A stretch of 64,000 bases of DNA from Cupriavidus pauculus (GTDB lineage: Bacteria; Pseudomonadota; Gammaproteobacteria; Burkholderiales; Burkholderiaceae). The translations under genes were made by a program, and so were the position numbers. Each line of letters begins with the position of its first letter. Position 1 is the first letter of the stretch. The notes under the pieces are model-generated. The model was not told the DNA's origin. It searched no databases and saw nothing but the letters and a program-made list of their open reading frames with translations. The stretch is from the NCBI RefSeq assembly GCF_003854935.1, contig NZ_CP033969.1, positions 3,472,001-3,536,000 of the forward strand, given 5' to 3'. Shown here one piece after another: positions 8,000-18,038 of this stretch.

Positions 8000-9004
8000 A
8001 TGACCTCTTCCCGCCGCCAATTCCTTGGCCAGCTTCCGGGCCTTGCGGCTCTCGGTGCCGTGGGCACGTCCGGCATCATTGCCCCGGCCACCTCGTGGGC
8101 CCAGGACAAATGGCCAACCAAGCCGATCCGGCTCGTGGTGCCCTATCCCGCCGGCGGTTCGTCGGACATCATCGCGCGCCTGATCAGCAAGCAGCTGGGC
8201 GAAGCGCTGGGCCAGCCGATCGTGGTGGACAACCGCCCGGGCGCCAACGGCAATATCGGCGCCGCCATGGTGGCGCAGGCCGGATCCGAGAACCACACGC
8301 TGCTGCTGTGCGACGTCGGCGCGCTGGCGATCACCCCGTCGGTCTACACCAAGCTGACGTTCAATCCGGACAAGGACCTCAAGGGCGTGGCGATGCTGGC
8401 CTACTCGCCGCACCTGCTGGTCGTGCACCCCTCTGTGCCGGCCAACAACCTCAAGGAACTGGTCGAGCTGTCGCACAAGCAGTCGCTGAACTTTGCCGTG
8501 ACGGCCATCGGCAGCGCCCCGCACCTGGCCGGCGTGGCCGTGCAGCAGGCCACCAAGGCCGCGTGGCAGTACGTGCCGTACAAGGGCGGTGCGCAGGCGA
8601 TTGCCGACACGGTCGGCGGTACCGCCCAGGTGCTGATGAACGGCATGCTGGCGACCTATCCGCACGTGCAGTCCGGCAAGCTGAAGCTGCTGGCCGTATC
8701 CAAGCGCACGCGTATGGCGCTGGTCGGCCAGACGCCGACGATTGCCGAAAGCGGCGTGCCGAACTTCGAATCGGGCACGTGGCAGGGCGTGATGGCGCCG
8801 GCCGGCATGCCCGACGCGCTGGTCCAGCGCATCAACACCGAGCTGGTCAAGATCATCCGCACGCCTGAAATCCGCGCCAACCTGGCCGGCCAGGGGGCGG
8901 AAGTGGTGACGATGTCGCCGGCCGAGACCAACAAGTGGTTCCAGGCCGAGGAGAAGCGCTGGGCACAAGTCGTGAAAGCGGCAGGGGTCAAGCTGGACGC
9001 CTGA
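8000..9004 (+). CDS. Bug-family tripartite tricarboxylate transporter receptor (periplasmic)
   Basis: This 334-residue protein starts at the ATG at 8000, preceded by GGAGA. A signal peptide with SRRQFLGQL near the N-terminus resembles a Tat signal, though the second Arg is followed by Gln, and cleavage is expected near residue 34 (TSWA-QD). The mature protein opens with WPTKPIRLVVPYPAGGSSD and VVDNRPGANGNIG, which are diagnostic of Bug receptors. These bind carboxylates or amides in the periplasm and usually feed a TctAB membrane pair. No tctA or tctB is present here, so it is an orphan receptor, which is very common in Cupriavidus and Bordetella. The ligand is unknown. Confidence 0.9.
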   Translation: MTSSRRQFLGQLPGLAALGAVGTSGIIAPATSWAQDKWPTKPIRLVVPYPAGGSSDIIARLISKQLGEALGQPIVVDNRPGANGNIGAAMVAQAGSENHTLLLCDVGALAITPSVYTKLTFNPDKDLKGVAMLAYSPHLLVVHPSVPANNLKELVELSHKQSLNFAVTAIGSAPHLAGVAVQQATKAAWQYVPYKGGAQAIADTVGGTAQVLMNGMLATYPHVQSGKLKLLAVSKRTRMALVGQTPTIAESGVPNFESGTWQGVMAPAGMPDALVQRINTELVKIIRTPEIRANLAGQGAEVVTMSPAETNKWFQAEEKRWAQVVKAAGVKLDA

Positions 9005-9032
9005 GTCCAGACCAACAACATGCAGCACTGGA

Positions 9033-9061
9033 ACGGGCGCGATCTTCGCGCCCGTTTTTTT
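9033..9061 (+). terminator. Rho-independent terminator of the Bug-receptor gene
   Basis: A 10-bp perfect stem (9033-9042 with 9046-9055) with a 3-nt loop runs into seven T residues, about 30 bp after the stop codon. It is a textbook intrinsic terminator. Confidence 0.93.
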
Positions 9062-9091
9062 ATGCCCGCGCGCCGCCGCGATGGGCCACGG

Positions 9092-10996
9092 TCAGTCGCC
9101 CAGCGCCACGCCTTCGCGGCGCGGATCGGCGCCGCCGGCCCAGACGGCCTTGCCGTCCACGGTCTTGCGCATGATGGCCTGCGTGCCGCTGGTCATCTCG
9201 ATCTCGGCCACCTGATGGCCCTGCTGGCGCAGCGCGTCCACCAGCCGCGGCGTCACCAGTCCGCGCTCCACCTCGGTCGGGCCGTTGCGGCTGCCGAAGT
9301 TGGCCATGCCCACGGCCTGCTGCACGTCCATGCCCCAGTCGAGCAGGCCGACCAGCGTCTTCGACACGTACTCGATGATCTGCGACCCGCCCGGCGACCC
9401 CAGCGCGGCCACCAGCTTGCCCGACTGACGGTCGAACACCAGCGTCGGCGCCATCGACGAGCGCGGCCGCTTGCCGGCCTGCACGCGGTTGGCCACGGGC
9501 TTGCCGTTCTCGGTCGGGGTGAACGAGAAATCGGTAAGCTGGTTGTTGAGCATAAAGCCGCGCACCATGATGTGCGAGCCGAAGTACGACTCGATCGTCG
9601 TCGTCATCGACAACGCCCCGCCCCGGTTGTCGACGGCCACGATCTGCGACGTGGAAATACGCGGCGGCGAGCGGTCCGGCGCGAACGCCACCTTCACGCC
9701 GGGTGGCGTGCCGGGCTGGGCCTTGCCCATGCTCTTGTCGCCAATCAGTTGCGCGCGCTCGGCCAGGTAGTTCGGATTGACCATCGCGGCCACGTCCACG
9801 GGCACGAAGTCGGCATCGGCCACGTAGAGGCCCCGGTCGGCATAGGCCAGCCGGTCGGCCTCGGCGATGGCATGCACCGCCAGCGGGTTCGGCTCCATCA
9901 GCGACGGCAGGTCGACGCGCGACGGCTTCAGGCTGGCCAGCGCATAGCGCGGGTCGCGCTTTTCCAGCGCCTCCAGCGTGCCCAGGATCTGCGCGATGGC
10001 AATGCCGCCCGACGACGGCGGCGGCATGCCGCAGACCTTCCACTGCCGGTAGTCGGTGCAGACCGGCACGCGCACCTTGGCCTTGTAGCCCTTGAGATCG
10101 GCCACCGAGAGGCTGCCGGGGTTCGGATGCGCGTTGACCTTGGCGGCGATGTCGCGCGCGATCGGGCCGTTGTAGAACACGTTCGGGCCGTTGCGGGCAA
10201 TCTCGCGCAGCGTCTGCGCCAGTTGCGGATTGCGGATCAGCGTGCCGACCGGCTTGGCCTTGCCCTGCGCGTCAAGGAAGTACGCGGTCATCTCGGGCGA
10301 GCCGCCCATGAACTTGTCCGCCGCGACCTGCGTGTAGAGCCGCTGCGACATCGGAAAGCCCTTCTCGGCCAGCCGGATGGCGGGCTGGAACAGCCGCGCC
10401 CACGGCAGCCGGCCATGCTCGCGATGCGCCATTTCCAGCGCGCGCAGCACGCCCGGCACGCCCACCGAGCGTCCGCCGATCTGACCTTCGGAGAACTCCA
10501 TCGGCTTGCCGTCGGGCCGCATGAACAGGTTCTCGGTGGCGCCGGCCGGCGCGGTCTCGCGGCCGTCGTATGCCTGCACGCGCTTGCCGTCCCAGTACAT
10601 GATGAACGCGCCGCCGCCGATGCCGGTGGCCTGCGGCTCCACCAGCGTCAGCACGGCCTGCATGGCCACGGCCGCGTCGATGGCCGAGCCGCCGGCCCGC
10701 AGGATCTCGCGCCCGGCCTCGGTGGCCAGCGGATTGGCCGCGGCCGCCATGTGCTTCTGCGCGTAGGTGGTGGTCATGCCGGGCCGGTAGCCCGACGACA
10801 CCTCGGGTGCGGCCGGCATGGGCGCCTGGGCCGCCGGCGCCGAGGCCGGGCCCTGGGCGGCAGCCGGCTTGCCGGCGTCCTTGTCCGTCGTGCCGCACGC
10901 GGCAAGCAGCGCCGTCAGCGCCACGGCCAGCGTGGCGCGCCAGCGCGGCGATTGGAAACCGGAAACCTGGGAAGTTGCTGCAACGTCGTCAGTCAT
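9092..10996 (-). CDS. ggt: gamma-glutamyltransferase, predicted lipoprotein
   Basis: This 634-residue Ntn-hydrolase cleaves gamma-glutamyl bonds of glutathione and transfers or hydrolyses the glutamyl group. The start at 10996 has a GGAGAC ribosome-binding site; the longer frame upstream lacks one. The N-terminus is a lipoprotein signal ending LLAAC with C34 as the lipidation site, then an Ala/Pro linker. The substrate-binding DGRE is at 144-147. Autocatalytic processing would occur before T449 in ISTSQIVAVD, where the usual second Thr and His are Ser and Gln. MTTTIESYFGS and SSMAPT complete the small subunit. The enzyme is expected to be membrane-anchored in the periplasm. A lipoprotein gene reading the same way lies upstream, 224 bp away. 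Confidence 0.9.
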   Translation of the reverse strand: MTDDVAATSQVSGFQSPRWRATLAVALTALLAACGTTDKDAGKPAAAQGPASAPAAQAPMPAAPEVSSGYRPGMTTTYAQKHMAAAANPLATEAGREILRAGGSAIDAAVAMQAVLTLVEPQATGIGGGAFIMYWDGKRVQAYDGRETAPAGATENLFMRPDGKPMEFSEGQIGGRSVGVPGVLRALEMAHREHGRLPWARLFQPAIRLAEKGFPMSQRLYTQVAADKFMGGSPEMTAYFLDAQGKAKPVGTLIRNPQLAQTLREIARNGPNVFYNGPIARDIAAKVNAHPNPGSLSVADLKGYKAKVRVPVCTDYRQWKVCGMPPPSSGGIAIAQILGTLEALEKRDPRYALASLKPSRVDLPSLMEPNPLAVHAIAEADRLAYADRGLYVADADFVPVDVAAMVNPNYLAERAQLIGDKSMGKAQPGTPPGVKVAFAPDRSPPRISTSQIVAVDNRGGALSMTTTIESYFGSHIMVRGFMLNNQLTDFSFTPTENGKPVANRVQAGKRPRSSMAPTLVFDRQSGKLVAALGSPGGSQIIEYVSKTLVGLLDWGMDVQQAVGMANFGSRNGPTEVERGLVTPRLVDALRQQGHQVAEIEMTSGTQAIMRKTVDGKAVWAGGADPRREGVALGD

Positions 10997-11161
10997 GCGG
11001 TGTCTCCTGGGGGAAGGCTTCGGCGATTGTAGCGGCGAACGGGGCGCCCGGACTTGCGAATAGTCTGAAAACGGCACCCCGGGCGGCCACCGCGTCTGGA
11101 GCCGCCAGTCCTGCCGCCAGTCCTGCCGCCAATCCCCCAGCCAGCCCGGCCGTCACACGGC

Positions 11162-11185
11162 AAAACGGGAGGCCCATGCCTCCCG
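11162..11185 (-). terminator. intrinsic terminator after the CAP-domain lipoprotein gene
   Basis: An 8-bp stem (11166-11173 with 11178-11185, loop of 4) is followed on the minus strand by TTTT. It lies about 30 bp beyond the stop codon of the CAP-domain gene and before the downstream ggt gene. Confidence 0.75.
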
Positions 11186-11217
11186 TCCTTGCTTTGTGTC
11201 GACTTCCGACGACCGCG

Positions 11218-12396
11218 TCAGCGCGTGGTGAACGCCCAGTTCAGGTTCACGCCCTGCCCGTTCAGCGTGCCGCTGACGGTGACGTTGTAGCGCGTGCCGG
11301 CGGCCAGCGGCGCGCGCGGCGTGCAGATCGCCAGGCCGCGCGCGGCGCCGGACATGCCCGCGGTGCGCGCGTCCACCTTCTCGCACGGCACGCCGTTGCC
11401 GGCCGCGTCGGTAATCGTGAAGGTGTCGGCGTTGAACGCCAGATTGGTGTTCACGGCCTGCACGGTCACCGGATAGCCCATGGTCTGCCCCGCGTAGGCC
11501 GGTGCCGGGTTCGGGCTTTCGTTGTTGACCCAGCTTGCCGGCACGTCGGCCTGGCCGTTGTAGGGGTAGGCCACCATCTGGTTGTCGGCGCCGCCCTGGC
11601 TGCGGTCGGCCAGGTCGATCGTCTGGTAGTAGTACGCCTGCGTGCCGCCGCTGCTGCCGGCGGCCACGCTCTCGGCAAACCCGCTGCCAGCCGAGCCGTA
11701 GCTGCCCAGCAGCGCGGCGCGATGGAACGGCGCGTCCACCAGATCCACCACAAGCTGGTCCTTCGGCGTCATCGACAGGCTGGCGCCCGACTGCGACGTC
11801 CAGCGGTTGGCGCCGGCCACCACTTCGGCCGTGGCGTTGGTCGGATAGGCGGCCTGGATGCGGTCGTTGGGCGCCGCGCCGGTGTAGCCGGTCTTGCCCG
11901 ACTGCTCGTCGTGCGTGAGCGTGTTGTTGGCCAGCATGTAGGCCGTGTGGTTCTGCGCGACGGTGTTCAGCGCATCGCGCGCGGTCAGCGGCGCCAGGCC
12001 CACCTGCTCGCGGCGATAGTTGGCGTAGCACAGGCCCGCGCTGCGGGCATCGGCCAGCACGCGATAGCCGGACACGCCGGTGCCGCGCGCGGGCAGCAGC
12101 GCGACCGATCCGGTGACCGGGGCCGGCGCGCTGCCGGACACGGTGTAGCAGGCCCGGTCGGTGCCGCCGGCCGTGGGCGCGGTGGCCGTGGCGCCCGTGC
12201 CCGTCGACGGCTGCGTGCCGGTGCCCGTCGCGGGCTGCGCCGCCGATTGCGCCGGGCTGCCCGACGCCGCCGTGCTGCTGCTGCCGCCATCGCCGCCACC
12301 GCAGGCGGCCAGCGTCAGCGCCGCGCCGGCGGCCATGGCGCCGCAGGCCAGCGGGCGCAGCTTCAGAAAGGCAAAGGGCAAGGGTTTCCCTGACAT
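11218..12396 (-). CDS. CAP/SCP-domain lipoprotein
   Basis: This is a 392-residue protein with a lipobox LTLAAC (C32), followed by a low-complexity Gly/Ser/Thr/Ala linker up to about residue 85. The CAP (SCP/PR-1-like) domain occupies roughly 115-260 with YRVLADAR, NYRREQVGLAPL, QNHTAYMLANN, THDEQ and DRIQAAYP then AEVV, in the order seen in bacterial CAP proteins. The C-terminal 130 residues look like a beta-sandwich ending in LNWAFTTR. Function is unknown; bacterial CAP proteins are extracytoplasmic. An ATG 18 nt upstream (12414) is an alternative start, but the one chosen has a GAGA at better spacing. Confidence 0.78.
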   Translation of the reverse strand: MSGKPLPFAFLKLRPLACGAMAAGAALTLAACGGGDGGSSSTAASGSPAQSAAQPATGTGTQPSTGTGATATAPTAGGTDRACYTVSGSAPAPVTGSVALLPARGTGVSGYRVLADARSAGLCYANYRREQVGLAPLTARDALNTVAQNHTAYMLANNTLTHDEQSGKTGYTGAAPNDRIQAAYPTNATAEVVAGANRWTSQSGASLSMTPKDQLVVDLVDAPFHRAALLGSYGSAGSGFAESVAAGSSGGTQAYYYQTIDLADRSQGGADNQMVAYPYNGQADVPASWVNNESPNPAPAYAGQTMGYPVTVQAVNTNLAFNADTFTITDAAGNGVPCEKVDARTAGMSGAARGLAICTPRAPLAAGTRYNVTVSGTLNGQGVNLNWAFTTR

Positions 12397-12620
12397 GGAA
12401 TCGTCTCGGTGCATGGCAATCTAGGAATGGGGAAACTGCCCGCATGGCGGCCGCGCGGGCCGTCACAACGCCAACCAGGGCGCGGCAGCGCCGCGATGGG
12501 AGGCGTCCGGGGCAGATGGAACGGGGTGATGGTAGGGAGGCATCCCGGACCCGTCCAGCCTGCGAACATTTTCTTACGGTGTGATCCGGGCGCGCTGCAC
12601 GTGGCGGCCCGGCGGGCGAT

Positions 12621-13571
12621 TCAGGCGGACGGGGGCGCCTCGCCGGTCACATCGGCCATGCCGTTGCCCAGCGACGTCATGACCGCCATCAACTGCTCGC
12701 GCAGCCAGCGGTTGGCGCCGTCGTTCTCGCCGCCAGCGTGCCAGTACAGGTGCAGCTCCAGCGACGGCACCTTGAACGGCAGCGACAGCAGCCGGTTGGC
12801 GTACGGCTCGTTGGCGATACGCGCGTAGCGCAGCGGCAGCGTGGCCAGCAGATCGGTACAGCTCACCACGCGGCAGGCCGCCGCATAGTGCTGGCAGCGC
12901 AGCCGCACGCGGCGCGTCAGGCCCATCCGGTGCAGCGCCTGGTCTTCGAGCCCCGCGCCGCGCCGGCGTGACGAGACGTGGACGTGCTCGGCAGCCAGGT
13001 AGCGTTCCAGCGTCAGTTCCTTCTTGACCAGCGGATGGTCGCGCCGGGCCAGCACGACCATCGGATCGGACATGAACGCGACATGGTGGATTGCCGGCGA
13101 GACCGGCAGCAGGATGTCGATGGCGGTGTCCAGCGTGCCGGCCAGCAGTTCGGACTCCATCTCGCGGCGGTCGAAGCGGATGGCGGCGATTTCCACGTGC
13201 GGCGCCATGGCCGTCACGCGGGCCATCAGCGGCGGCAGCAGCGTGCTTTCCAGCGCGTCGCGCATGCCGATGGTGAAGCGGCGCGTGGTGTTGGCGGGGT
13301 CGAAGTGCGGCGTGTCCTGCAGCGTGCGCGCGAACGATTGCAGCGCGCCGCGCACCTCGCCGGCCAGCGAGCGCGCCAGGGGCGTGGGCGCCATGCCCTG
13401 CCCGCGCCGCTCGAACAGCGGGTCGTCGAACAGCGTGCGCAGCCGGCCCAGCGCGTGGCTCACGGCCGGCTGGGTCAGGTTGAGCTGGCGGGCCGCGGCG
13501 GTGATGCTGCCTTCGCTGTAGATGGCGTCGAAGACGACGAACAGATTAAGGTCGATCCGGCTCAGTTGCAT
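12621..13571 (-). CDS. LysR-family transcriptional regulator
   Basis: This 316-residue regulator starts at the ATG at 13571 with AGGAAG upstream; the frame continues further upstream but the family N-terminus begins MQLSRIDLNLFVVFD. The winged HTH spans residues 1-60 (GSITAAARQLNLTQPAVSHALGR region). The C-terminal effector-binding domain follows (TIGMRDALES, TDLLATLPLRYA). It belongs to the NodD/LinR-like branch with ERRGQGMAPT. It is divergent from an acyl-CoA dehydrogenase gene, and the intergenic region contains a T-N11-A box, so it probably controls that gene and itself. The inducer is unknown, plausibly an acyl-CoA or its acid. Confidence 0.9.
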   Translation of the reverse strand: MQLSRIDLNLFVVFDAIYSEGSITAAARQLNLTQPAVSHALGRLRTLFDDPLFERRGQGMAPTPLARSLAGEVRGALQSFARTLQDTPHFDPANTTRRFTIGMRDALESTLLPPLMARVTAMAPHVEIAAIRFDRREMESELLAGTLDTAIDILLPVSPAIHHVAFMSDPMVVLARRDHPLVKKELTLERYLAAEHVHVSSRRRGAGLEDQALHRMGLTRRVRLRCQHYAAACRVVSCTDLLATLPLRYARIANEPYANRLLSLPFKVPSLELHLYWHAGGENDGANRWLREQLMAVMTSLGNGMADVTGEAPPSA

Positions 13572-13672
13572 GGCACCTTCCTGCACGAACAATGGACTGG
13601 CGCGACACCCCGGCGCCGATGTCGCGCATTCTGGCACGGAATGCAGCACATTGATACTGACCAATCCAGAAA

Positions 13673-13693
13673 ATTCATTTTTCTAATTTGAAT
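13673..13693. promoter_or_regulatory. candidate LysR-type operator
   Basis: ATTCA-N11-TGAAT is a perfect 5-bp inverted repeat with the T-N11-A spacing of LysR regulators. It lies 61 bp upstream of the acyl-CoA dehydrogenase ATG and about 100 bp upstream of the divergent lysR start, in an AT-rich patch that stands out from the GC-rich surroundings. Confidence 0.65.
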
Positions 13694-13754
13694 CGTTCCG
13701 CTAGAGTAGCCACAGTCGGCACGCGCGTGCCCACCAAACCCCCGAGGAGACCTC

Positions 13755-15017
<1,263 letters not shown>

Positions 15018-15050
15018 CCTGCCCCGCCCTGACCTGACCTGACCTGCCGC

Positions 15051-15087
15051 CCGGGCCGGCGCCCCCACTCCAGGGGGCCCGGCCCGG
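15051..15087 (+). terminator. GC-rich hairpin after the acyl-CoA dehydrogenase gene
   Basis: Two stacked stems (15051-15057 with 15081-15087, and 15061-15066 with 15073-15078) form an extended hairpin about 35 bp after the stop. The T-run (GTTTTT) is 25 nt further on, so intrinsic termination is uncertain. The preceding sequence contains short direct repeats of CTGAC. Confidence 0.45.
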
Positions 15088-15167
15088 CGCGTTAGATCTC
15101 CCGTCAGCAGGGTTTTTCACTCTGTGCTGTAATGCCTCCGCCAATTCACCATGGAGCGCGTTGCAAA

Positions 15168-15860
15168 ATGATCGACGTCTATTCGTGGGCCACCCCGAAC
15201 GGCCACAAGGTCCACATCATGCTCGAGGAATGCGGTCTCGAGTACAAGGTGCATCCGATCAACATCGGCGCCGGCGACCAGTTCGGCGACGACTTCCTCA
15301 AGATCAGCCCCAACAACAAGATCCCGGCGATCGTCGACAGTGACGGCCCCGACGGCGCGCCGATCTCGCTGTTCGAATCGGGCGCGATCCTGCTCTACCT
15401 GGCCGGCAAGACCGGCAAGTTCCTGCCCGACGACGTGCGCGGCAAGTACGACGCGCTGCAATGGCTGATGTTCCAGATGGGCGGCGTGGGCCCGATGCTG
15501 GGCCAGGCGCACCATTTCCGCATCTACGCCCCGGAAAAGATCGAATACGCGGTCAACCGCTACACCAACGAGGCCCGGCGCCTGTATGGCGTGATCGACA
15601 AGCAGCTGTCCCGCCACGCCTGGCTGGCCGGCGACGGCTACACCATCGCGGACATCGCCACCTTCCCGTGGCTGCGCAGCTGGCAGAACCAGGGCGTGGA
15701 GCTGGACGACTACCCGCACCTGAAGCGCTGGTTCAACGAGATTGCCGAGCGCCCGGCCGTCAAGCGCGGCGTGGAGGTGCTGGCCAAGGAGCGCAAGCCG
15801 CTGCAATCGGACAAGGAACGCGAGATCCTGTTCGGGGCCACGCAATATCAGCGCCGCTGA
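15168..15860 (+). CDS. yfcG: glutathione S-transferase, YfcG/nu-class disulfide oxidoreductase type
   Basis: This 230-residue protein starts at the ATG at 15168 (MIDVYSWATPNGHK), with GGAG upstream. ATPNGHKVHIMLEE and ISPNNKIPAIVD match E. coli YfcG, a nu-class GST that binds glutathione disulfide and reduces disulfides rather than conjugating glutathione. The Thr-Pro-Asn motif after the first strand is the class hallmark. FESGAILLYLA supplies the Glu-Ser that binds glutathione, and GDGYTIADIATFPW lies in the helical domain. It stands alone between an acyl-CoA dehydrogenase and a regulator. It is cytosolic and likely serves redox homeostasis. Confidence 0.85.
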   Translation: MIDVYSWATPNGHKVHIMLEECGLEYKVHPINIGAGDQFGDDFLKISPNNKIPAIVDSDGPDGAPISLFESGAILLYLAGKTGKFLPDDVRGKYDALQWLMFQMGGVGPMLGQAHHFRIYAPEKIEYAVNRYTNEARRLYGVIDKQLSRHAWLAGDGYTIADIATFPWLRSWQNQGVELDDYPHLKRWFNEIAERPAVKRGVEVLAKERKPLQSDKEREILFGATQYQRR

Positions 15861-16258
15861 CCGCCGCCGGCCGTTGCCGGAATGACACATTACCGTCAAC
15901 CGATGCCGGCCTCGGTTTCGGCCGGCGGGGTGTGACGGAGGTTGGCTGCGGGGTGGCAAGGGGGCCGGCTGCACGGCCTTTCGGAACCTGCCAGGCAGGC
16001 CGGGGGTGCCCGGCGCCCCGGTATCCGCAATGGACGGCGTGGCGCGGTTTTCCGCCCCGCCGCCCATGCCGGGCGGGGCCGTTTTCGGTGCCCCTGTGTT
16101 CGACGGACAGGCTGGCATCTGTGCCGCCATCGCGATAGTCAGCGCGCTTAGGATTGCGATCTGGCACCGATAGAACGACGAACTATAAGTTGTCGTTGTG
16201 CATAGGTCGAACCCTTAGGCTCGATCGACTTAGCGACTTAGTATCCACACAGCAGCAT
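15861..16258. other. non-coding gap before the XRE regulator
   Basis: This 398-bp gap has a 7-bp hairpin (15905-15911 with 15920-15926) that may end the GST transcript, a GC-rich middle with no supported gene, and a nested inverted repeat near its right end described separately. An open frame running from 16154 into the regulator is not supported as coding upstream of 16259. Confidence 0.55.
16174..16197. promoter_or_regulatory. nested inverted repeat, candidate operator of the XRE regulator
   Basis: The arms are AACGAC (16174-16179) and GTCGTT (16192-16197), with an inner AACT-ATA-AGTT palindrome. It lies 61 bp upstream of the XRE gene in an AT-richer stretch. Small XRE regulators often repress their own promoter through such a site. 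Confidence 0.5.
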
Positions 16259-16636
16259 ATGACAGCAGACCCACTCAAGCTGTTCGGGCGGCACCTGACC
16301 TGGTTGCGCAAGCAGCGCGGTTGGTCACAGGAAGCGCTGTCGCTGGAAAGCGGCCTGGCCCGATCGTACCTCAGCGGCATCGAACGCGGCACGCGCAATG
16401 TTGCGCTATACAACATATGTACCCTCGCGGATACGCTCGGTGTTGCGCCAACCGAGATGCTTGACTTTTCCAAGCATCGTGCCGAGGAGAGCCAGGACGC
16501 GCCCCGGTCGCCGTTCGACGCCGAGCAGTCGCCGTCCGTGCAGGCCACGCTGCGGTACATGGCGGAACTGAACGACGTGGACCGCGACGTCGTGGCCGGC
16601 GTGGCCCGCGCGCTGGCCCGGCGCCACACGCGCTGA
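16259..16636 (+). CDS. XRE-family helix-turn-helix regulator
   Basis: This 125-residue protein starts at the ATG at 16259. The HTH covers about residues 8-62: FGRHLTWLRKQRGWSQEAL, ESGLARSYLSGIERGTRN and NICTLADTLGVAPTEML. The remaining 60 residues (rich in charged residues, ending VARALARRHTR) have no recognised domain. The LARSYLSGIERGxRN pattern resembles controller-type and phage-repressor-like XRE proteins that are common as lone chromosomal regulators in Burkholderiaceae. There is no toxin gene or restriction gene next to it. A nested inverted repeat upstream suggests autoregulation. Confidence 0.85.
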   Translation: MTADPLKLFGRHLTWLRKQRGWSQEALSLESGLARSYLSGIERGTRNVALYNICTLADTLGVAPTEMLDFSKHRAEESQDAPRSPFDAEQSPSVQATLRYMAELNDVDRDVVAGVARALARRHTR

Positions 16637-16690
16637 AGCACCACCCCGGCGCCCAGGCCGGGCGCCCTTCGCCAGCCGCGCCGCGCGCGC

Positions 16691-17314
<624 letters not shown>

Positions 17315-17345
17315 GATCGAAAGCTTCAGGAGTTGGGCCGGCCGC

Positions 17346-18038
17346 CTACGAGCGGAACAGCCGGGAATACTGGGTCTCGTGCCGGGCCGACAGCAGCCCG
17401 AGCATGGGCGAGAACGTGGAGAGCCGCGGCGGCTCGGCATCGGCGCGGCGTACGGCTTCGTCGACGGTCGCCTGCACGGCGCCATGCAGCCCAAGCAGGA
17501 TGCGTTGTCCGGCCACCTGCCCCAGCGGCACGGCCTTGATCGCGGCGGCCACCTGGTTCTCGGCCCAGTTGAACGCATAGGCCGCCAGGCCGTCGCGCCC
17601 GTCGATGCCCAGCGCCACGCAGGCCGCCGTGAACGCCGTGGGCAGGCACAGCGGCGACAGGTCGCGCAGCACGCCGCGCATGGCGTCGTCGCCCCAGCCC
17701 ATCTGCGCGACGAGCTTCGCCAGCGACCATCCCATCTGCTCGGTCTCCAGCCGCAGCTCGGCCGTCTCGCGCGTGGCATGGAACCAGCCGTTCCAGTGCG
17801 CCACCGCGTCGTGATCGCCAGCCCGCCACGCGCGATGCAGCAGCAGCCAGACCGGCGCCTCGCACTGGGCCTGCACGTGCGACAGGTTGTCGTGAATCCA
17901 CCGCTCCGCCGTGCCGGCATCGGCCACCAGCCCGCAGTCGATGGCCGCCTCCAGCCCCTGCGAATAGCTGAACCCGCCAATCGGCAGCGCCGGCGAGGCC
18001 AGGTGCAGCAGGGAGATGAGCTGTGGGAGGGTTGTCAT
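17346..18038 (-). CDS. ureF: urease accessory protein UreF
   Basis: This 230-residue helical protein bridges UreD and UreG in the urease activation complex and gates GTP hydrolysis. Conserved segments are [18 protein letters not shown] near residues 13-30, [18 protein letters not shown] and the C-terminal [19 protein letters not shown]. Its ATG overlaps the stop codon of the upstream DUF559 gene by 4 nt (ATGA), which implies translational coupling to a gene that is not normally part of urease clusters. The length is normal and no residues appear disrupted. Confidence 0.96.
   Translation of the reverse strand: MTTLPQLISLLHLASPALPIGGFSYSQGLEAAIDCGLVADAGTAERWIHDNLSHVQAQCEAPVWLLLHRAWRAGDHDAVAHWNGWFHATRETAELRLETEQMGWSLAKLVAQMGWGDDAMRGVLRDLSPLCLPTAFTAACVALGIDGRDGLAAYAFNWAENQVAAAIKAVPLGQVAGQRILLGLHGAVQATVDEAVRRADAEPPRLSTFSPMLGLLSARHETQYSRLFRS

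Noticed and set aside
15132-15167. Longer start for the YfcG-type GST
   Set aside because: The extra twelve codons lack conservation; the family N-terminus and a GGAG site fit the ATG at 15168.
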